DNA from: Gammaproteobacteria bacterium LSUCC0112
Lineage (GTDB): Bacteria > Pseudomonadota > Gammaproteobacteria > Pseudomonadales > Pseudohongiellaceae
Direction of reading: 5' to 3'
Assembly (NCBI GenBank): GCA_004535785.1
Contig: SPIB01000005.1
Location: 44,345 to 106,208 of the forward strand
Length of the DNA: 61,864 nt
The notes under the pieces are model-generated. The model made no database searches. It was not told the DNA's origin and saw only the letters and a list, made by a program, of their open reading frames with translations. The translations under genes were made by a program, and so were the position numbers. Below, piece after piece: positions 46,467 through 58,100 of this stretch (position 1 is its first letter; each line of letters starts with the position of its first letter).

Positions 46467-48590
46467 TCAGAAACGGTATCGTAAACCCACATCAATGCTA
46501 CGCTCCGGCCCTACGTAAATGCCCTGCCGCAGGCTGGCGATGTAGCGTTTGTCCGCGAGGTTTTTGGCCGCCGCATTCACACTCAGTTGATCGTTGATGG
46601 AATACACCAGAAACACATCGGCAACAGTGTAAGAGGGCGTCTCACCGGTGAAAAATCCACTGGTACTTTCTTTGATGCCTGTGGTGTTCAGGACATCCGT
46701 AAACTGCGCACTGGTGTGATGCACACTCAGACCTGATCGCAGATTTCCGTTCTCGTATTCCAGCGACATATTGCCAGTCCACTCCGGGGTATAAGGGATA
46801 CGGTTACCATCCGGCGTGGTGACAGTGCCATTGCGCGCAAGACGATTGCCTCGAAACTCGGCATCGCTCACATAGGTGGCATTGGTGTTCAGGCTGAAAC
46901 CTGATCCCAAGTCAAACCCCAATCCAAACTCCAGGCCCTGGTGTAATGTTTCACCACCATTGGTCACTTGAAAGAGTGAGTTGCTGTTGGCTGGAATTAT
47001 CTGGTTATCAAAATCCATTCGGAACATCGCAAATTCGTAGCTCATGCGCGGGTTAGCGCCACGTAAGCCAAATTCGATGTTAACGGAGCGCTCAGCGTCG
47101 AGTTGCTGGTCTTGCAGACCATTGAGGGAATCGCTGTTTAATGACGGCGAGAAGGCCTTGTAAACACTGCCGAACAGTTGTAACTCAGGGTTTATCTGCC
47201 AGCTCATGCCCACACCAGGCATGACTTCTGTATTGTCGGTTGACGCAAAATTACCTTGTGCAGCGGTGCGACGCTGATCCAGCCGATCTTGCTCATACTG
47301 TTCAATACGCAGGCCTGCCGTTAGTGCGACGGATTCCGTCAACAAGAAGCGATTCTGGGCATACAATGCGTAACTTTCTGCGCTATCCAGTGTGTCTTTG
47401 CCCAATGGGCCGGTACGCGGCGTGGCCCGAGTCGCCTGCACAGTTTTGTCATCCATCTCCTCGTCCATATAACGCAAACCGAGTTCAGCTTCGCTCGATA
47501 TGCCAAACAACTGGTGGTCAAGCAGCAGTCGCATATCCACCCCAAAACGTTCAAATGCGCGGTTGTTTCCATTGAGCACATCCGTGTAAACCCAGCTGCG
47601 TGCTGCCGCTGAGGCGGCATTATTGGTATTAAAGCGCCAATAGTCGCGGAACATTTCACTGCCAAACACCAGCGTGTTCAGTTGCGCTGACGGGTTGATG
47701 TCCCACTGATGGTTGATATCCAGCGAACGTCGTTCGGTCAGAAAATAGTCGTCAGGGGCCGGGTTGTTGTCAGCATTATCCAAGTACTCTTGCAAAAAAT
47801 GCCCGCGGTAAGAGATGTTGGCGTCGTTGCTGTAGTCCGCGTACTTGACACTGATACGCTGATTGCTGCCGATCGCCATGCCGGCTTTGATCATGATATC
47901 GGTTGTGTCATAACCTTTGTTCAGGAAACCATCACTGCTGACATTGTTAACAATGGCGCCGAACGTGGCGTCTCCCGAGTTTGAGCTACCGCCTACCTCC
48001 AGTGTCGCTTCACGGGTGTTCCAGGATCCGGCGCGTACGGCGAGTTCCACACCATCACGGGGCTGTTTGGTTACATAGTTGATAACACCACCGATAGTGC
48101 TGGGGCCGTAACGTAAAGAGGCTGCTCCCTTGAGGACCTCAATGCCTTCCATACGTTGAATGCGAGGGTTGTAATAGCGGCCATTGCCCACAAACAAACC
48201 AGGTGCTACAGGCACACCGTCTTCCAGAATCAGCGTTTTATAGTCACCTGAACTCAGGCCGCGCATACCAATATTGGCAACAATTGCGCTTTCCTCTTCG
48301 GGTTTTATGGTAATGCCCGGCACGGTACGTAATGCTTCTTCAGTGGAACGCGGTTGTCTCAGGATCAATTCTTCAAGGTGGACCAGTGACACTGCGCCGG
48401 GTTGCCGTGACACATCGGCCGGGTTTTCTCCAACAACCAGAATGGTGGGCAGTCTTAAAACCGGTTCATCGTCTTGTGCTATCACCGCGGTAGAGTGCAG
48501 TAACAAAATTGACGTACCCAGCAGCGCTATGGCGCTTGCCAGCGGACGTCGTTTGTTGGTGATTAAAACCGATGACGCATTGTGTTGCAT
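46467..48590 (-). CDS. TonB-dependent siderophore/iron-type outer-membrane receptor
   Basis: 707-aa FecA-like receptor. Signal peptide (residues about 14-38), then the plug domain (TEEALRTVPGITIKPEEES, GMRGLSSGDYKTLILEDGVP, EVLKGAASLRYGPSTIGGVINYVTKQP) and a 22-strand barrel ending in GLRYRF with the terminal aromatic residue. A region resembling a TonB box, LPTILVVGE, is near the mature N-terminus. AGGAG 8 nt upstream fixes the ATG; 31 open codons before it are ignored. A Fur box lies about 100 bp upstream, so it is probably iron-repressed. The siderophore is not deducible. Confidence 0.9.
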   Translation of the reverse strand: MQHNASSVLITNKRRPLASAIALLGTSILLLHSTAVIAQDDEPVLRLPTILVVGENPADVSRQPGAVSLVHLEELILRQPRSTEEALRTVPGITIKPEEESAIVANIGMRGLSSGDYKTLILEDGVPVAPGLFVGNGRYYNPRIQRMEGIEVLKGAASLRYGPSTIGGVINYVTKQPRDGVELAVRAGSWNTREATLEVGGSSNSGDATFGAIVNNVSSDGFLNKGYDTTDIMIKAGMAIGSNQRISVKYADYSNDANISYRGHFLQEYLDNADNNPAPDDYFLTERRSLDINHQWDINPSAQLNTLVFGSEMFRDYWRFNTNNAASAAARSWVYTDVLNGNNRAFERFGVDMRLLLDHQLFGISSEAELGLRYMDEEMDDKTVQATRATPRTGPLGKDTLDSAESYALYAQNRFLLTESVALTAGLRIEQYEQDRLDQRRTAAQGNFASTDNTEVMPGVGMSWQINPELQLFGSVYKAFSPSLNSDSLNGLQDQQLDAERSVNIEFGLRGANPRMSYEFAMFRMDFDNQIIPANSNSLFQVTNGGETLHQGLEFGLGFDLGSGFSLNTNATYVSDAEFRGNRLARNGTVTTPDGNRIPYTPEWTGNMSLEYENGNLRSGLSVHHTSAQFTDVLNTTGIKESTSGFFTGETPSYTVADVFLVYSINDQLSVNAAAKNLADKRYIASLRQGIYVGPERSIDVGLRYRF

Positions 48591-48683
48591 GTGTTGTGCT
48601 CCTGATACAACAAAGTGTGTTGTGTGACAGGGGCATAAGGTTGGAAATCGGGTTATGCCCTCTGAATGAGGCACATAGTACAA

Positions 48684-48717
48684 ACGAGAATCATTATCGT
48701 CAAGTAATGATTCTCGT
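48684..48717. promoter_or_regulatory. Fur box, symmetrical double site
   Basis: ACGAGAATCATTA-N8-TAATGATTCTCGT is a perfect 13-bp inverted repeat; each arm contains the Fur core GAGAATCATTATC or its inverse (14 of 19 against the classic box). It lies between the TBDR gene and the end of ygiQ, so only the TBDR promoter is the obvious target. Confidence 0.8.
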
Positions 48718-48743
48718 TAGATGCAAAGCTCGGTAACCAGCGA

Positions 48744-50966
48744 TCAAGGTCGGGGGGTTCGAGGTTTTGCGCCCGCCTTCATTCCCGGTCGTTGCTTGAG
48801 TGGTCTTACCGGCGGTCGCGTTGATCCACGTCCGGGTCTGTCTGGCGGCACCAAGTGTTGTGTTCCTGTGCCAATCAAATCTTCACGGCCCATTTGTTTT
48901 AACGCCGTGCGCAACATTGGCCAGTTTTTGGCGTCGTGATAACGCAGGAAGGCCTTTTGAATGCGTCGCTGCTCTAAGTCTTTGCAAGACTCCACTGCTT
49001 CGCTTTTATAAGTCACTTTTTTAAGCGGGTTTTTGCCGGAGTAATACATGGCCGTGGCCAGTGCCATGGGTGACGGGTAAAACGTCTGCACTTGATCAGG
49101 GCGGAACTTGTTCTTTTTCAGCCACAACCCCAGATTCATCATGTCTTCATTGTCAGAGCCGGGGTGGGCCGCGATGAAATAAGGAATCAAATACTGCTTT
49201 TTGCCGGCTTTGGCCGAGAAATGATCAAACATCTTTTTAAATTCATCGTACGAGCCGATGCTGGGTTTCATCATTTTGGACAGTGTATTTTCTTCACTGT
49301 GCTCGGGGGCAATTTTTAAATAACCACCGACATGATGGGTCACCAGCTCCTCTACATATTCCGGGTCCCGCAGGGCCAGGTCGTAGCGCAGACCCGACGC
49401 AATGGCGACTGTTTTAACGCCGGGGATGGCGCGGGCTTTGCGATAGAGTTGTGTGGTAGGGCTGTGGTCAGTGTTCAGATGTTGGCAAATGGTTGGAAAC
49501 ACACAGGACAGACGTTTGCAATTCTTCTGGATGTCGTGTGACTTGCAATTTAGCTTGTACATGTTGGCGGTGGGGCCGCCCAGATCGGAAATGGTGCCGG
49601 TAAATCCCGGCACCAGATCACGTATTTTTTCGATTTCCTTGAGAATAGACTCTTCGGAACGACTCTGAATGATGCGACCTTCGTGCTCAGTGATGGAGCA
49701 GAAGGTACAGCCACCAAAACAACCGCGCATGATATTGACCGAGGTCTTGATCATGTCGTAAGCCGGTATCCGCGCTGTTCCGTACGAGGGGTGAGGCGTG
49801 CGCGCGTAAGGTAGGTCAAACACGCCATCAAGCTCATCGGTTTCCAAGGGAATAGGGGGCGTATTGACCCATACCTCCAATGTGCCGTGTTTTTGCACCA
49901 GCACTTTGGCGTTGTAGGGGTTGGCCTCCTGATGCAGCACTCGTGAGGCATGTGCATACAATGCAGGATCCTTTTTCACCTTTTGATAAGAGGGCAGACG
50001 GATGTAGGTCTTGTCAGGATCACTGTCAAACTTGCGGTGCAGCGGTAGCGGGATAATACGCACAGGTGATACATCAGGATCGGCCATCTTTGCTTCGGAT
50101 GATTCACGATGTTTGCGTGCGTCAGGTTCGCTGATTTGGTCATGGGGGGCATCATAAGGGTTGGGGATCTGGTCGATCCGCCCCGGCCAATCGATGCGTG
50201 TGGAATCGATTTCTGTCCAGCCAGCTGGAATAGTGCGACGCACAATGGCGGTGCCGCGCAGATTGGTCAATTGGTCTATTGATTTGCCGGCAGCTACTTG
50301 ATGGGCCAGTTCGACCAGCGCACGTTCGGCATTCCCATAGAGCAGGATATCGGCGTTGGAATCAATCAACACGGACTGCCTGACCTGATCACTCCAATAG
50401 TCGTACTGCGCGATTCGGCGCAGGCTGGCCTCGATGCCACCAATCACGATTGGCGTATTGTAGTAGGCTTCGCGGCAGCGCTGACTGTACACAATCACGG
50501 AGCGATCAGGGCGTTTTCCCGCTTCTGCGTTGGGTGTATAAGCGTCATCAGTGCGGATACGCAGGTCAGCCGTATATCGGTTGATCAGGGAATCCATGTT
50601 GCCGCCGGTCACCCCAAAAAAAAGATTGGGCTCGCCCAGCGCTTTAAACGGCTCGGCACTGTCCCAGGCCGGTTGCGCAATGATGCCGACCCTGAAGCCT
50701 TGAGCTTCCAGCAGACGTCCGACAACCGCCATACCAAAACTGGGGTGATCGACGTAGGCGTCCGCGGTGACAATAATGATGTCACAGCTGTCCCAGCCCA
50801 ATTCATCCATCTCGGCGCGCGACATGGGTAGAAAGGGGGCTGTGCCAAAACACTCGGCCCAATAACGTGGGTACGAAAACAGGTGACGTGGTTTGTCACT
50901 GCTTTCCTGTTGCTTGGCTTTTTGGCCGTTGCCTTTGATTTGAGTGCTATTTGTGTCGGATTTCAT
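48744..50966 (-). CDS. ygiQ: YgiQ family radical SAM protein
   Basis: 740-aa radical SAM protein widespread in bacteria, function still unclear. N-terminal domain of the YgiQ type ([57 protein letters not shown]), radical SAM core with CFGGCTFC (about residue 414) and a C-terminal part with a basic, Pro/Arg-rich tail. The length is normal. It is transcribed toward the Fur-controlled TBDR gene and is about 360 bp from the first giant TBDR on the other side. No functional link with either is visible. Confidence 0.94.
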   Translation of the reverse strand: MKSDTNSTQIKGNGQKAKQQESSDKPRHLFSYPRYWAECFGTAPFLPMSRAEMDELGWDSCDIIIVTADAYVDHPSFGMAVVGRLLEAQGFRVGIIAQPAWDSAEPFKALGEPNLFFGVTGGNMDSLINRYTADLRIRTDDAYTPNAEAGKRPDRSVIVYSQRCREAYYNTPIVIGGIEASLRRIAQYDYWSDQVRQSVLIDSNADILLYGNAERALVELAHQVAAGKSIDQLTNLRGTAIVRRTIPAGWTEIDSTRIDWPGRIDQIPNPYDAPHDQISEPDARKHRESSEAKMADPDVSPVRIIPLPLHRKFDSDPDKTYIRLPSYQKVKKDPALYAHASRVLHQEANPYNAKVLVQKHGTLEVWVNTPPIPLETDELDGVFDLPYARTPHPSYGTARIPAYDMIKTSVNIMRGCFGGCTFCSITEHEGRIIQSRSEESILKEIEKIRDLVPGFTGTISDLGGPTANMYKLNCKSHDIQKNCKRLSCVFPTICQHLNTDHSPTTQLYRKARAIPGVKTVAIASGLRYDLALRDPEYVEELVTHHVGGYLKIAPEHSEENTLSKMMKPSIGSYDEFKKMFDHFSAKAGKKQYLIPYFIAAHPGSDNEDMMNLGLWLKKNKFRPDQVQTFYPSPMALATAMYYSGKNPLKKVTYKSEAVESCKDLEQRRIQKAFLRYHDAKNWPMLRTALKQMGREDLIGTGTQHLVPPDRPGRGSTRPPVRPLKQRPGMKAGAKPRTPRP

Positions 50967-51000
50967 TGGGGTCTGCTCTCGGGAGCTAACGAAGCGTGGC

Positions 51001-51325
51001 CGCTATTCTAGCCTAGTAAGGCCTTGTTACAAATAAACTTCTGGAATTCCTCGGGCATGTGCTGATCAAGGGTATTGATTGGGTTGATATGACGCATCAG
51101 CCAATCTTATTTAGGACAAGCTGAGCGCGTCTGGCGTCAAGATGTTTGCATTAGCGGGAACCTTTGGCTATCGTTGCGTTGCTTTTTTGTAGACGTACCG
51201 TGTGTCTTTTCTCTGCCTGTTGCTGGCCGCTTCACACGGAGTAGTTACTGATCTGCCTGACAAATCAGCAACATGTAACCGAAGTTTTTGGCATTTTACA
51301 TAAAAAAAATCATGAGAGGTTTACC
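51001..51325 (+). promoter_or_regulatory. Leader region of giant TBDR 1 with CGGAGTAGT element
   Basis: This 325-bp gap holds no gene. CCGTGTG (51198-51204) pairs with CACACGG (51233-51239), and the right arm runs into CGGAGTAGT (51237-51245), 89 nt before the ATG. A second hairpin CTGAT/ATCAG follows (51248-51268). The same arrangement, with other arm sequences, precedes the next two TBDR genes. No confident sigma-70 promoter is seen. Confidence 0.5.
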
Positions 51326-54300
51326 ATGTCCACACGGCTTGGGAATATCAAAAGGACTCGCCTGTTTATCGGGGTCATGACAGCAATCACCTGTCTGCCA
51401 GTCTTCGCCCAGGATGCGGCGCAAGGAGAAATCGAGGAAGTTGTTGTTACCGGTTCTTATATTCGAGGCAGCGCACTTGACGCCCCGTCGCCGGTGACAA
51501 CCGTCGACAGAACCAGCATCGAAGCCCAGGGCGCCGCCCAGGTCTGGGATGTGATCAAGAATCTGGAAATCAACTCGGGTTCATTTACCAATGAAGGCGC
51601 TGGTGAAGGTGATGCCCTTTCCGGCACTGCAAACGTTAACCTGCGTAATCTGGGTGAGAACTCCACACTAACACTGGTCAATGGAAAGCGTCAGGTGTCT
51701 GCAGCAACCACGACCCGCAGTGGAGGTGAGTTTGTTGACATTAATACAATTCCACTGGTGATGGTCGAGCGTGTAGAAGTGTTAACTGACGGTGGATCTG
51801 CACTGTATGGCTCGGACGCAGTGGCGGGTGTGGTCAACGTCATCATGCGCACCGATTTTGAAGGTCTGGAAATCTACGGTGATGTGCAGGCGCTGGAATC
51901 AGCGACCAGTAAGCAGGATCAGACCGTCAGCGCCATCTGGGGCTGGGCCAGCGACAGTGGCGACACACATTTTGTGTTGTCAGCCGAAGCATTCAGACGC
52001 GATGGTGTCCCCGTCGAGTTTGGCCGTTTTTATGATGAAAACGTTGAGTACTCTGGTCAGGTGGGTTCCATCACCGGAACGATCAGCAACACCATGGCCA
52101 ATCCATCGTTTGGATCGCGAATCAACAGTGCGTATCTGAATAATACGATTACAGCCCAAAACATCGCAGAGGGCGGCGCGCCGACACAAGTGCTGACAGA
52201 CCCATTGTGTTCAACACTGACATCGGCTGATGGTACGCCATTCTTCACCGGCACCCGCACCGATCAGCGCGGTTCCAATAGTGGCGTTTGCCGCGAATAC
52301 ACCGACGAATGGAACTTCATGCAAGTGGGTACCGAGCGTAATAGTTTTGCCGGTGCCTTTAATCACGTGTTCAGCGAAAAGGCCGAGTTTTACTCTTTTT
52401 TCCAATACTCTGATACGTCCATCCAGCGTGCCGATTCTGGCGCCAACGTGTCACGTGGCCCAACCGTCTTCCTGGCTGCGCCTGGCTCTCATGTCGGCAA
52501 TCCTGCCTGGGGTGGTTATGCCATCGGCCAGTCCGCAGAGCTTGGATACTACGCGGGTAAAGCAGGTTTGACACGACCGACCAGTATTCCCAATTCGCCA
52601 AACACATTGGCAAACGGCGGACTTAACGTGCCGTTTTATAACGCGGTCAATGCCGGCAATTTCCCGAGAACCGGCGGCAATGACAACGTGACTGACACGG
52701 AAACGCTGGGTGTGCAGGCGGGCGTTAAAGGCGAGTTTTACGCGGCGGGTGACCGTCGATTTAACTACGACGTCAGCTACTCATGGAGTGGTACCAGCTT
52801 CGAGCAAGAATACCGGACCTTCCAGCGTGATCGTGCTGAATTGGCGGTGAACGGTCTGGGAGGCCCCAATTGCACGCCGAACGGTATCAAGGATTTTAAC
52901 TTCCGTGATGAACGAGGTCCTTTGGGCGGCGCACTGCCGACCATGTGGAACGTCAGCAACGCGGCATATTACAACGGTTACACGCAGACCTTCTTCCCGG
53001 GTTTTGTATTTACTACCCGCGAAAGTATTTCGCTGGCACTCACCAGTAACAATCACGGCAAAGACGGTTGTATGTTTTACAACCCCTTCCTGACAGCAAT
53101 GACCAATCCTGCGCTCGCCAATGATCCGGCGTTGATGGAGTGGATGAACCCGATCGTCAAACGCTCGGACAGACGCAACAAATTGGCTGTATTGGATGCA
53201 GTAATCTCCGGTGAATTGACTGAAATGCGCGGTGGTATGGCACAGTTTGCCTTGGGCGGGCAATTCCGCGAGCAGAACAACAAATCGATTGCGCCTATCC
53301 TTAACGAGCCAGGTATCCCGAACGCGATTCTGAGTTACGGCCGCAATGGTGCGCCAAACACAACGCATTACGTCAGCAACAATTTTGAATGTTCACAGTG
53401 TGCGTTTAACTACGACAATACACGCGATGTGAAATCAGTATTTGCGGAACTGTCATTGCCGTTCTGGACAAACATTGAGTCTCAGATTGCGCTGCGATAT
53501 GAAGAGTACGGTGGAAACATTGGTGGTGAGTTGACGCCCAAGGTTGCTTTGAGCTGGCGCGCCAGTGATGACCTGTTGTTCCGTGGTTCGTACTCCCAGT
53601 CATTCCGTGCACCGAACTCCGGCATTGTGCTGGAAGGGCTGGAAGCTGCCAGCAATACGTTCCGCGATCCACTGCGTAACCAGGCGGTTCGTGCGGGCCT
53701 GTTACCGGTCAGCAATGATTACGCCTTGCCTAACTCTACTTATACTCTGGGAGCACCGGCACCGGATGTTGGCAATGAATATGCCGATACCTTCAGCACT
53801 GGATTTGTATGGACACCATCGGGTGCTCTCGACGGTCTGAGTGTGACGGCCGACATCTGGCGCTTCGAGCTGAGTGATAAGGTGTTGCCGCAACCGGGTA
53901 TCTCTGCCATTGCAGGTGAGCTTGCAGCGTTTGAGGCTGCAGCAGCCAACCCCGCGAACTATGTGCTGAACGGCACCATTCCGGCAACACGCACTGGCGC
54001 ATGGGCAGCCATGGATCAGTACACCCCGTGTGATCCGGTGGCATTGGCTGCTCAGTTCGGCACCAATCCTGCGACCCAGGCAACCGTAGGTGGTGTGACC
54101 GGTTTTAGTAATGTCACGCCCGGCTCACGTCTGGATTGCGTCGTCAACCCGGCAGCCTACACCGTTGATGGCGTTGTCCGATCGTTTGGCAGCACAACGG
54201 GCGCGCTCACAACCACTCAGTTAAAAGCAATCAATGCCGGTGAAATTACCGCTGATGGTATTGATCTAAAGCTTGCATACAGCTGGGAAACTGATCAGGG

Positions 54301-54805
54301 GCGTTTCAGGGCATCTGCAGATTACACCCATGTCCGTCAGTACCTGCTGCAGAACGTGCCAGGCCTGGAGCTGGGATTGCTTGAAACCGGCGTGTTTGAT
54401 GCTGCGGGCACCACTGGCGACGGCAACCTCGTGCGTTCACTGCCAGACAACAAAGGCAACATCAGCCTGAGTTGGATGCAGTCTCAGCACAGTGCAGCGG
54501 TCATTACCCGTTTTGTGGGTTCCTATCGCGATCTAGCGTACGACAATACCTTCCGTACGGCAAACGATGCGGTACGTGCGGTGATGCAACCCACCATTGA
54601 CAGCTATCAGAGTGTCGACCTGCAATACAACTACACTCACCAGTGGGCAAACGAGCGTTTGGGCACCACCATTTTCACGGTCGGCGCACTGGATGCCTTT
54701 AATGCAACTATCCCGTACCGCGAATCGGGCGCTATCAACTACGATGCCTCTGTGTTTGATGGTCGCGGACGTCGTCTGTATGCCCGCGTGTTGATGCAGT
54801 TGTAA
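51326..54805 (+). CDS. Giant TonB-dependent receptor, tandem copy 1
   Basis: 1159-aa outer-membrane receptor energised by TonB. Signal peptide residues 1-29 (cut after VFAQ); a TonB box-like sequence EEVVVTGSY follows at about 36. The plug carries VWDVIKNLEINSGSF, NLRNLGENSTLTLVNGKRQ and YGSDAVAGVVNVIMRT. The barrel ends RRLYARVLMQL. Cysteine pairs in predicted outer loops (DPLC...VCREY, GGPNC...DGC, FECSQC, TPCDP...LDC) suggest disulfide-braced loops. Substrate unknown; no catabolic genes adjoin. It is followed by a terminator and two paralogues. Confidence 0.93.
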   Translation: MSTRLGNIKRTRLFIGVMTAITCLPVFAQDAAQGEIEEVVVTGSYIRGSALDAPSPVTTVDRTSIEAQGAAQVWDVIKNLEINSGSFTNEGAGEGDALSGTANVNLRNLGENSTLTLVNGKRQVSAATTTRSGGEFVDINTIPLVMVERVEVLTDGGSALYGSDAVAGVVNVIMRTDFEGLEIYGDVQALESATSKQDQTVSAIWGWASDSGDTHFVLSAEAFRRDGVPVEFGRFYDENVEYSGQVGSITGTISNTMANPSFGSRINSAYLNNTITAQNIAEGGAPTQVLTDPLCSTLTSADGTPFFTGTRTDQRGSNSGVCREYTDEWNFMQVGTERNSFAGAFNHVFSEKAEFYSFFQYSDTSIQRADSGANVSRGPTVFLAAPGSHVGNPAWGGYAIGQSAELGYYAGKAGLTRPTSIPNSPNTLANGGLNVPFYNAVNAGNFPRTGGNDNVTDTETLGVQAGVKGEFYAAGDRRFNYDVSYSWSGTSFEQEYRTFQRDRAELAVNGLGGPNCTPNGIKDFNFRDERGPLGGALPTMWNVSNAAYYNGYTQTFFPGFVFTTRESISLALTSNNHGKDGCMFYNPFLTAMTNPALANDPALMEWMNPIVKRSDRRNKLAVLDAVISGELTEMRGGMAQFALGGQFREQNNKSIAPILNEPGIPNAILSYGRNGAPNTTHYVSNNFECSQCAFNYDNTRDVKSVFAELSLPFWTNIESQIALRYEEYGGNIGGELTPKVALSWRASDDLLFRGSYSQSFRAPNSGIVLEGLEAASNTFRDPLRNQAVRAGLLPVSNDYALPNSTYTLGAPAPDVGNEYADTFSTGFVWTPSGALDGLSVTADIWRFELSDKVLPQPGISAIAGELAAFEAAAANPANYVLNGTIPATRTGAWAAMDQYTPCDPVALAAQFGTNPATQATVGGVTGFSNVTPGSRLDCVVNPAAYTVDGVVRSFGSTTGALTTTQLKAINAGEITADGIDLKLAYSWETDQGRFRASADYTHVRQYLLQNVPGLELGLLETGVFDAAGTTGDGNLVRSLPDNKGNISLSWMQSQHSAAVITRFVGSYRDLAYDNTFRTANDAVRAVMQPTIDSYQSVDLQYNYTHQWANERLGTTIFTVGALDAFNATIPYRESGAINYDASVFDGRGRRLYARVLMQL

Positions 54806-54847
54806 TCTAGTTACTGGCCCTTTGCGTCAGGTTGACCTGCCCTAATC

Positions 54848-54879
54848 AAAGCCTCGGTTTAAAACGCCGGGGCTTTTTT
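54848..54879 (+). terminator. Intrinsic terminator after TBDR 1
   Basis: AAAGCCTCGG pairs with CCGGGGCTTT (one G-T wobble, 9-nt loop), followed by a T-run. The TBDR genes are thus separate transcription units rather than one operon. Confidence 0.8.
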
Positions 54880-55056
54880 ATCGGTTAAAAAGGTGCACGA
54901 TGTTTACTGTTAATTGGCTGACAAATTGTCAATTTTTTTGATTTTTTCATCCGCGTGTTTCTTATGGTGACACCTGTCATGGGGGCTGACCTCTTCAACT
55001 GTGAACCCGTTCAAATTATGTTGCGTTGACTTGTTCAATTGGTTAGAGTCGATCCG

Positions 55057-55180
55057 ATTCCCTGTATTTCCGGACAGTTTTATGGATATCGCGCCGGAGT
55101 AGTATCGAATTGTAGTCGCCGGGATGCGCGAACGACCAATCGAATGCTTTCAACAATAATAATCACGAGGGGGAACATCC
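55057..55180 (+). promoter_or_regulatory. Leader of giant TBDR 2 with CGGAGTAGT element
   Basis: Within the 375-bp gap after TBDR 1. ATTCCCTGTA, TCCGG (55069-55073) pairing with CCGGA (55094-55098), CGGAGTAGT (55095-55103), ATCGAATTG, GGATGCGC (55122), CCAATCGAA (55136) and TCAACAATAA (55150) recur at matching positions in the TBDR 3 leader. A GGGGGAA ribosome-binding site precedes the ATG. The conserved blocks are not a peptide: an ATG in GGATGCGC meets a stop here. Confidence 0.55.
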
Positions 55181-58100
55181 ATGTCGACAAGACCTGGTTT
55201 CCGCAAAAATGCATTACTGCTGGGTATCATTTCAGGTGTCAGTTGTTTGCCAGCGTTTGCACAACAGGCAAATACAGATGCCGATATTGAAGAAGTTATT
55301 GTTACCGGTTCTTATCTGCGGGGTAGTCCACTGGATGCGCCTTCACCGGTTACCACGGTTGATAGAACATCAATCGAAGCACAAGGTGCCGCCCAGATTT
55401 GGGACGTCATCAAGAATCTTGAAATAAACTCCGGTTCATTCACCAACGAAGGCTCGGGTGAGGGCGGCGCACTGTCTGGTACCGCCAACGTCAACCTGCG
55501 TAACCTGGGTGAAAACTCAACGTTGACGCTGGTCAACGGCAAGCGTCAGGTCTCTGCAGCAACCGTCACGCGCAGTGGTGGTGAGTTTGTGGATATCAAT
55601 ACCATTCCATTGGTAATGGTAGAGCGAGTGGAAGTGTTGACCGATGGCGGTTCAGCACTGTACGGATCCGATGCGGTGGCCGGTGTGGTCAACGTGATCA
55701 TGCGTACCGATTTTGAAGGTCTGGAAATTTATGGCGATGTGCAGGCACTGGATGCTGCGCGCGGTGATCAGGACCAGACTGCCAGCGCCATCTGGGGCTG
55801 GGCAAGTGACAGCGGCAACACACACTTTGTAATTTCTGCGGAAGCCTTCCGCCGTGATCCTGTTAAAGTGGAGTTTGGCCGATTTTATGATGAAAACGTA
55901 GAGTATACCGGTGTCGTGGGCGGTATCGCGGGGAACATCAGCCAGACCATGGCCAACCCGGCGTTTGGCTCACGCATTAACCCTGCGTACATCAACACTG
56001 CCATTACTGCCAGAAACGTTGCCGAAGGTGGCACAGCAACCCAGATTCTGACAGATCCTCTATGTTACTCGCTGACCGGCGTTGATGGACGTCCGTTCTT
56101 TACAGGCACTCGTACCGATCAACGAGGGTCCAACAGTGGCACCTGCCGTGAATACACGGAAGACTGGAGCTATATGACGGTGGGTATGGAGCGCGACAGC
56201 ATTGCGGGTGCGTTTAACCACACCTTCAGTGACAAAGCCGAGTTCTATTCATTCTTCCAGTATTCCGGTTCGTCAATTCAACGTTCTGATTCAGGTGCCA
56301 ATGGTACCCGTGGTCCGACCGTGTTTCTCGCAGCACCGGGCTCACATGCTGGCAACCCTGCCTTTGGTGGATACGGCATCGGCATGAGTGCCGAGTTAGG
56401 TTACTACGCGCCCTATATTGGCCTGACCCGCCCGACCAACATACCGAATGTGCCTAACGCACTGGCAAATGGCGGCATGAACGTACCGTTTTATGCATCT
56501 GTATGGAATGGCAACGCCCCGCGACAGGGCGGCAATACCAATGTGACCGACACAGAAACCTTGGGCGCTCAGGCAGGTTTGAAAGGTGAGTTTTACGCCA
56601 TGAATGACCGTCGCTTTAACTACGACGTGAGTTATTCCTGGAGCGGCACCAGTTTTGAACAGGAATATCAGACGTTCCAGCGTGACCGTGCAGAACTGGC
56701 GGCCAACGGTCTGGGTGGTCCAAACTGCACACCTAACGGAAGCAGTACCTTCAACTTCCGTGATGCCCCCGGTCCTTTTGGTGGCGCAATTCCTACCATG
56801 TGGAACGTCAGTAATAAGGCTTATTACAACGGTTATACCCAAACATTCTTCCCGGGATTTGTGTTTACAACCCGCGAAAGCCTCGCGCTGGCGCTGACAA
56901 GTAACAACCATGGTGTGGGCGGCTGTCAGTTCTACAACCCGTTCCTGACCCAGATGACCAATCCAGCGCTGGCCAACTCGCAAGAGTTGATGGACTGGAT
57001 GAACCCAACTATCAAGCGTGCGGACAAGCGCAACAAACTCGGCGTCATTGATGCGGTGGTTTCCGGTGAGTTGATGGAACTGAGAGGCGGTACGGCACAG
57101 TTTGCAGTGGGTGCCCAGTACCGTATGCAAAACAACGCCTCCATCGCGCCCGAAATGAACCAGCCGGGTTTGCCGGCGGCGATTTTGGATTGGGGCCGTA
57201 ATGGTGCTCCCAATACCACACATTACGTCAGTAACAACTACGAGTGTTCGGCGTGTATTTTCAACTACAGCAACGATCGTAACGTCAAAGCCGTGTTTGG
57301 TGAATTGTCACTGCCACTGATTGAAAACGTTGAAAGTCAGATCGCATTGCGTTGGGAAAGCTACGGCGGACGTATCGGCAGTGAGGTCACCCCTAAAGTT
57401 GCATTGAGCTGGCGGCCGATGGATGAGCTGCTGTTCCGTGCATCGTATTCACAGTCATTCCGTGCGCCGAACGTCGGTATTGTAGAAGAAGGTCTGGAGT
57501 CATCCAGCAACACTTTCCGCGATCCACTGCGTAACCAGGCCGTCCGTGCCGGATTGCTGCCAGTGAGCAATGACAATGCCCTGCCAAACTTCACGTATAC
57601 ACTGGGTGGCCCCGCACCTGATGTCGGTAACGAATATGCTGACACCTACAGTGCAGGTTTTATCTGGACAGGTTCAGGTGTCTGGGAAGGCCTCAGTGTC
57701 AATGCTGATTTCTGGCGTTTTGATCTGACTGATAAGGTGCTGCCACAACCAGGTATTTCTGCCATCGCAGACGAACTGGAACTGTTTAAACAGGCCGCAG
57801 CTAATCCAGCGAACTACGTATTAAACGGTACTATCCCGGCAACACGAACGGGCGCATGGGCAGCGATGGATCAATACACCCCGTGTGATCCCAATGCACT
57901 GGCCGCTCAGTTCGGCACGAACCCGGCAACACAAGCTGGTGTAGGTGGTGTGACAGGTTATAACAATGTGACACCAGGCTCTCGTCTGGACTGCGTTGTG
58001 AACCCTGCTGCTTACCAGATCGAAGGTGTTGTGCGTACTTTCGGTACCAACCAGGGTGCATTGACCACGACCGTACTGAGTACCATCAATGCCGGTACTA

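Noticed and set aside
55124-55159. Leader peptide starting at the conserved GGATGCGC before TBDR 2 and 3
   Set aside because: In TBDR 2 the frame stops after 11 codons, in TBDR 3 it runs into the receptor; no shared peptide and no ribosome-binding site.
56396-57223. 275-aa open frame on the minus strand inside TBDR 2
   Set aside because: Antisense to a conserved barrel; similar shadows occur in the paralogues, which follow from the shared codon pattern.
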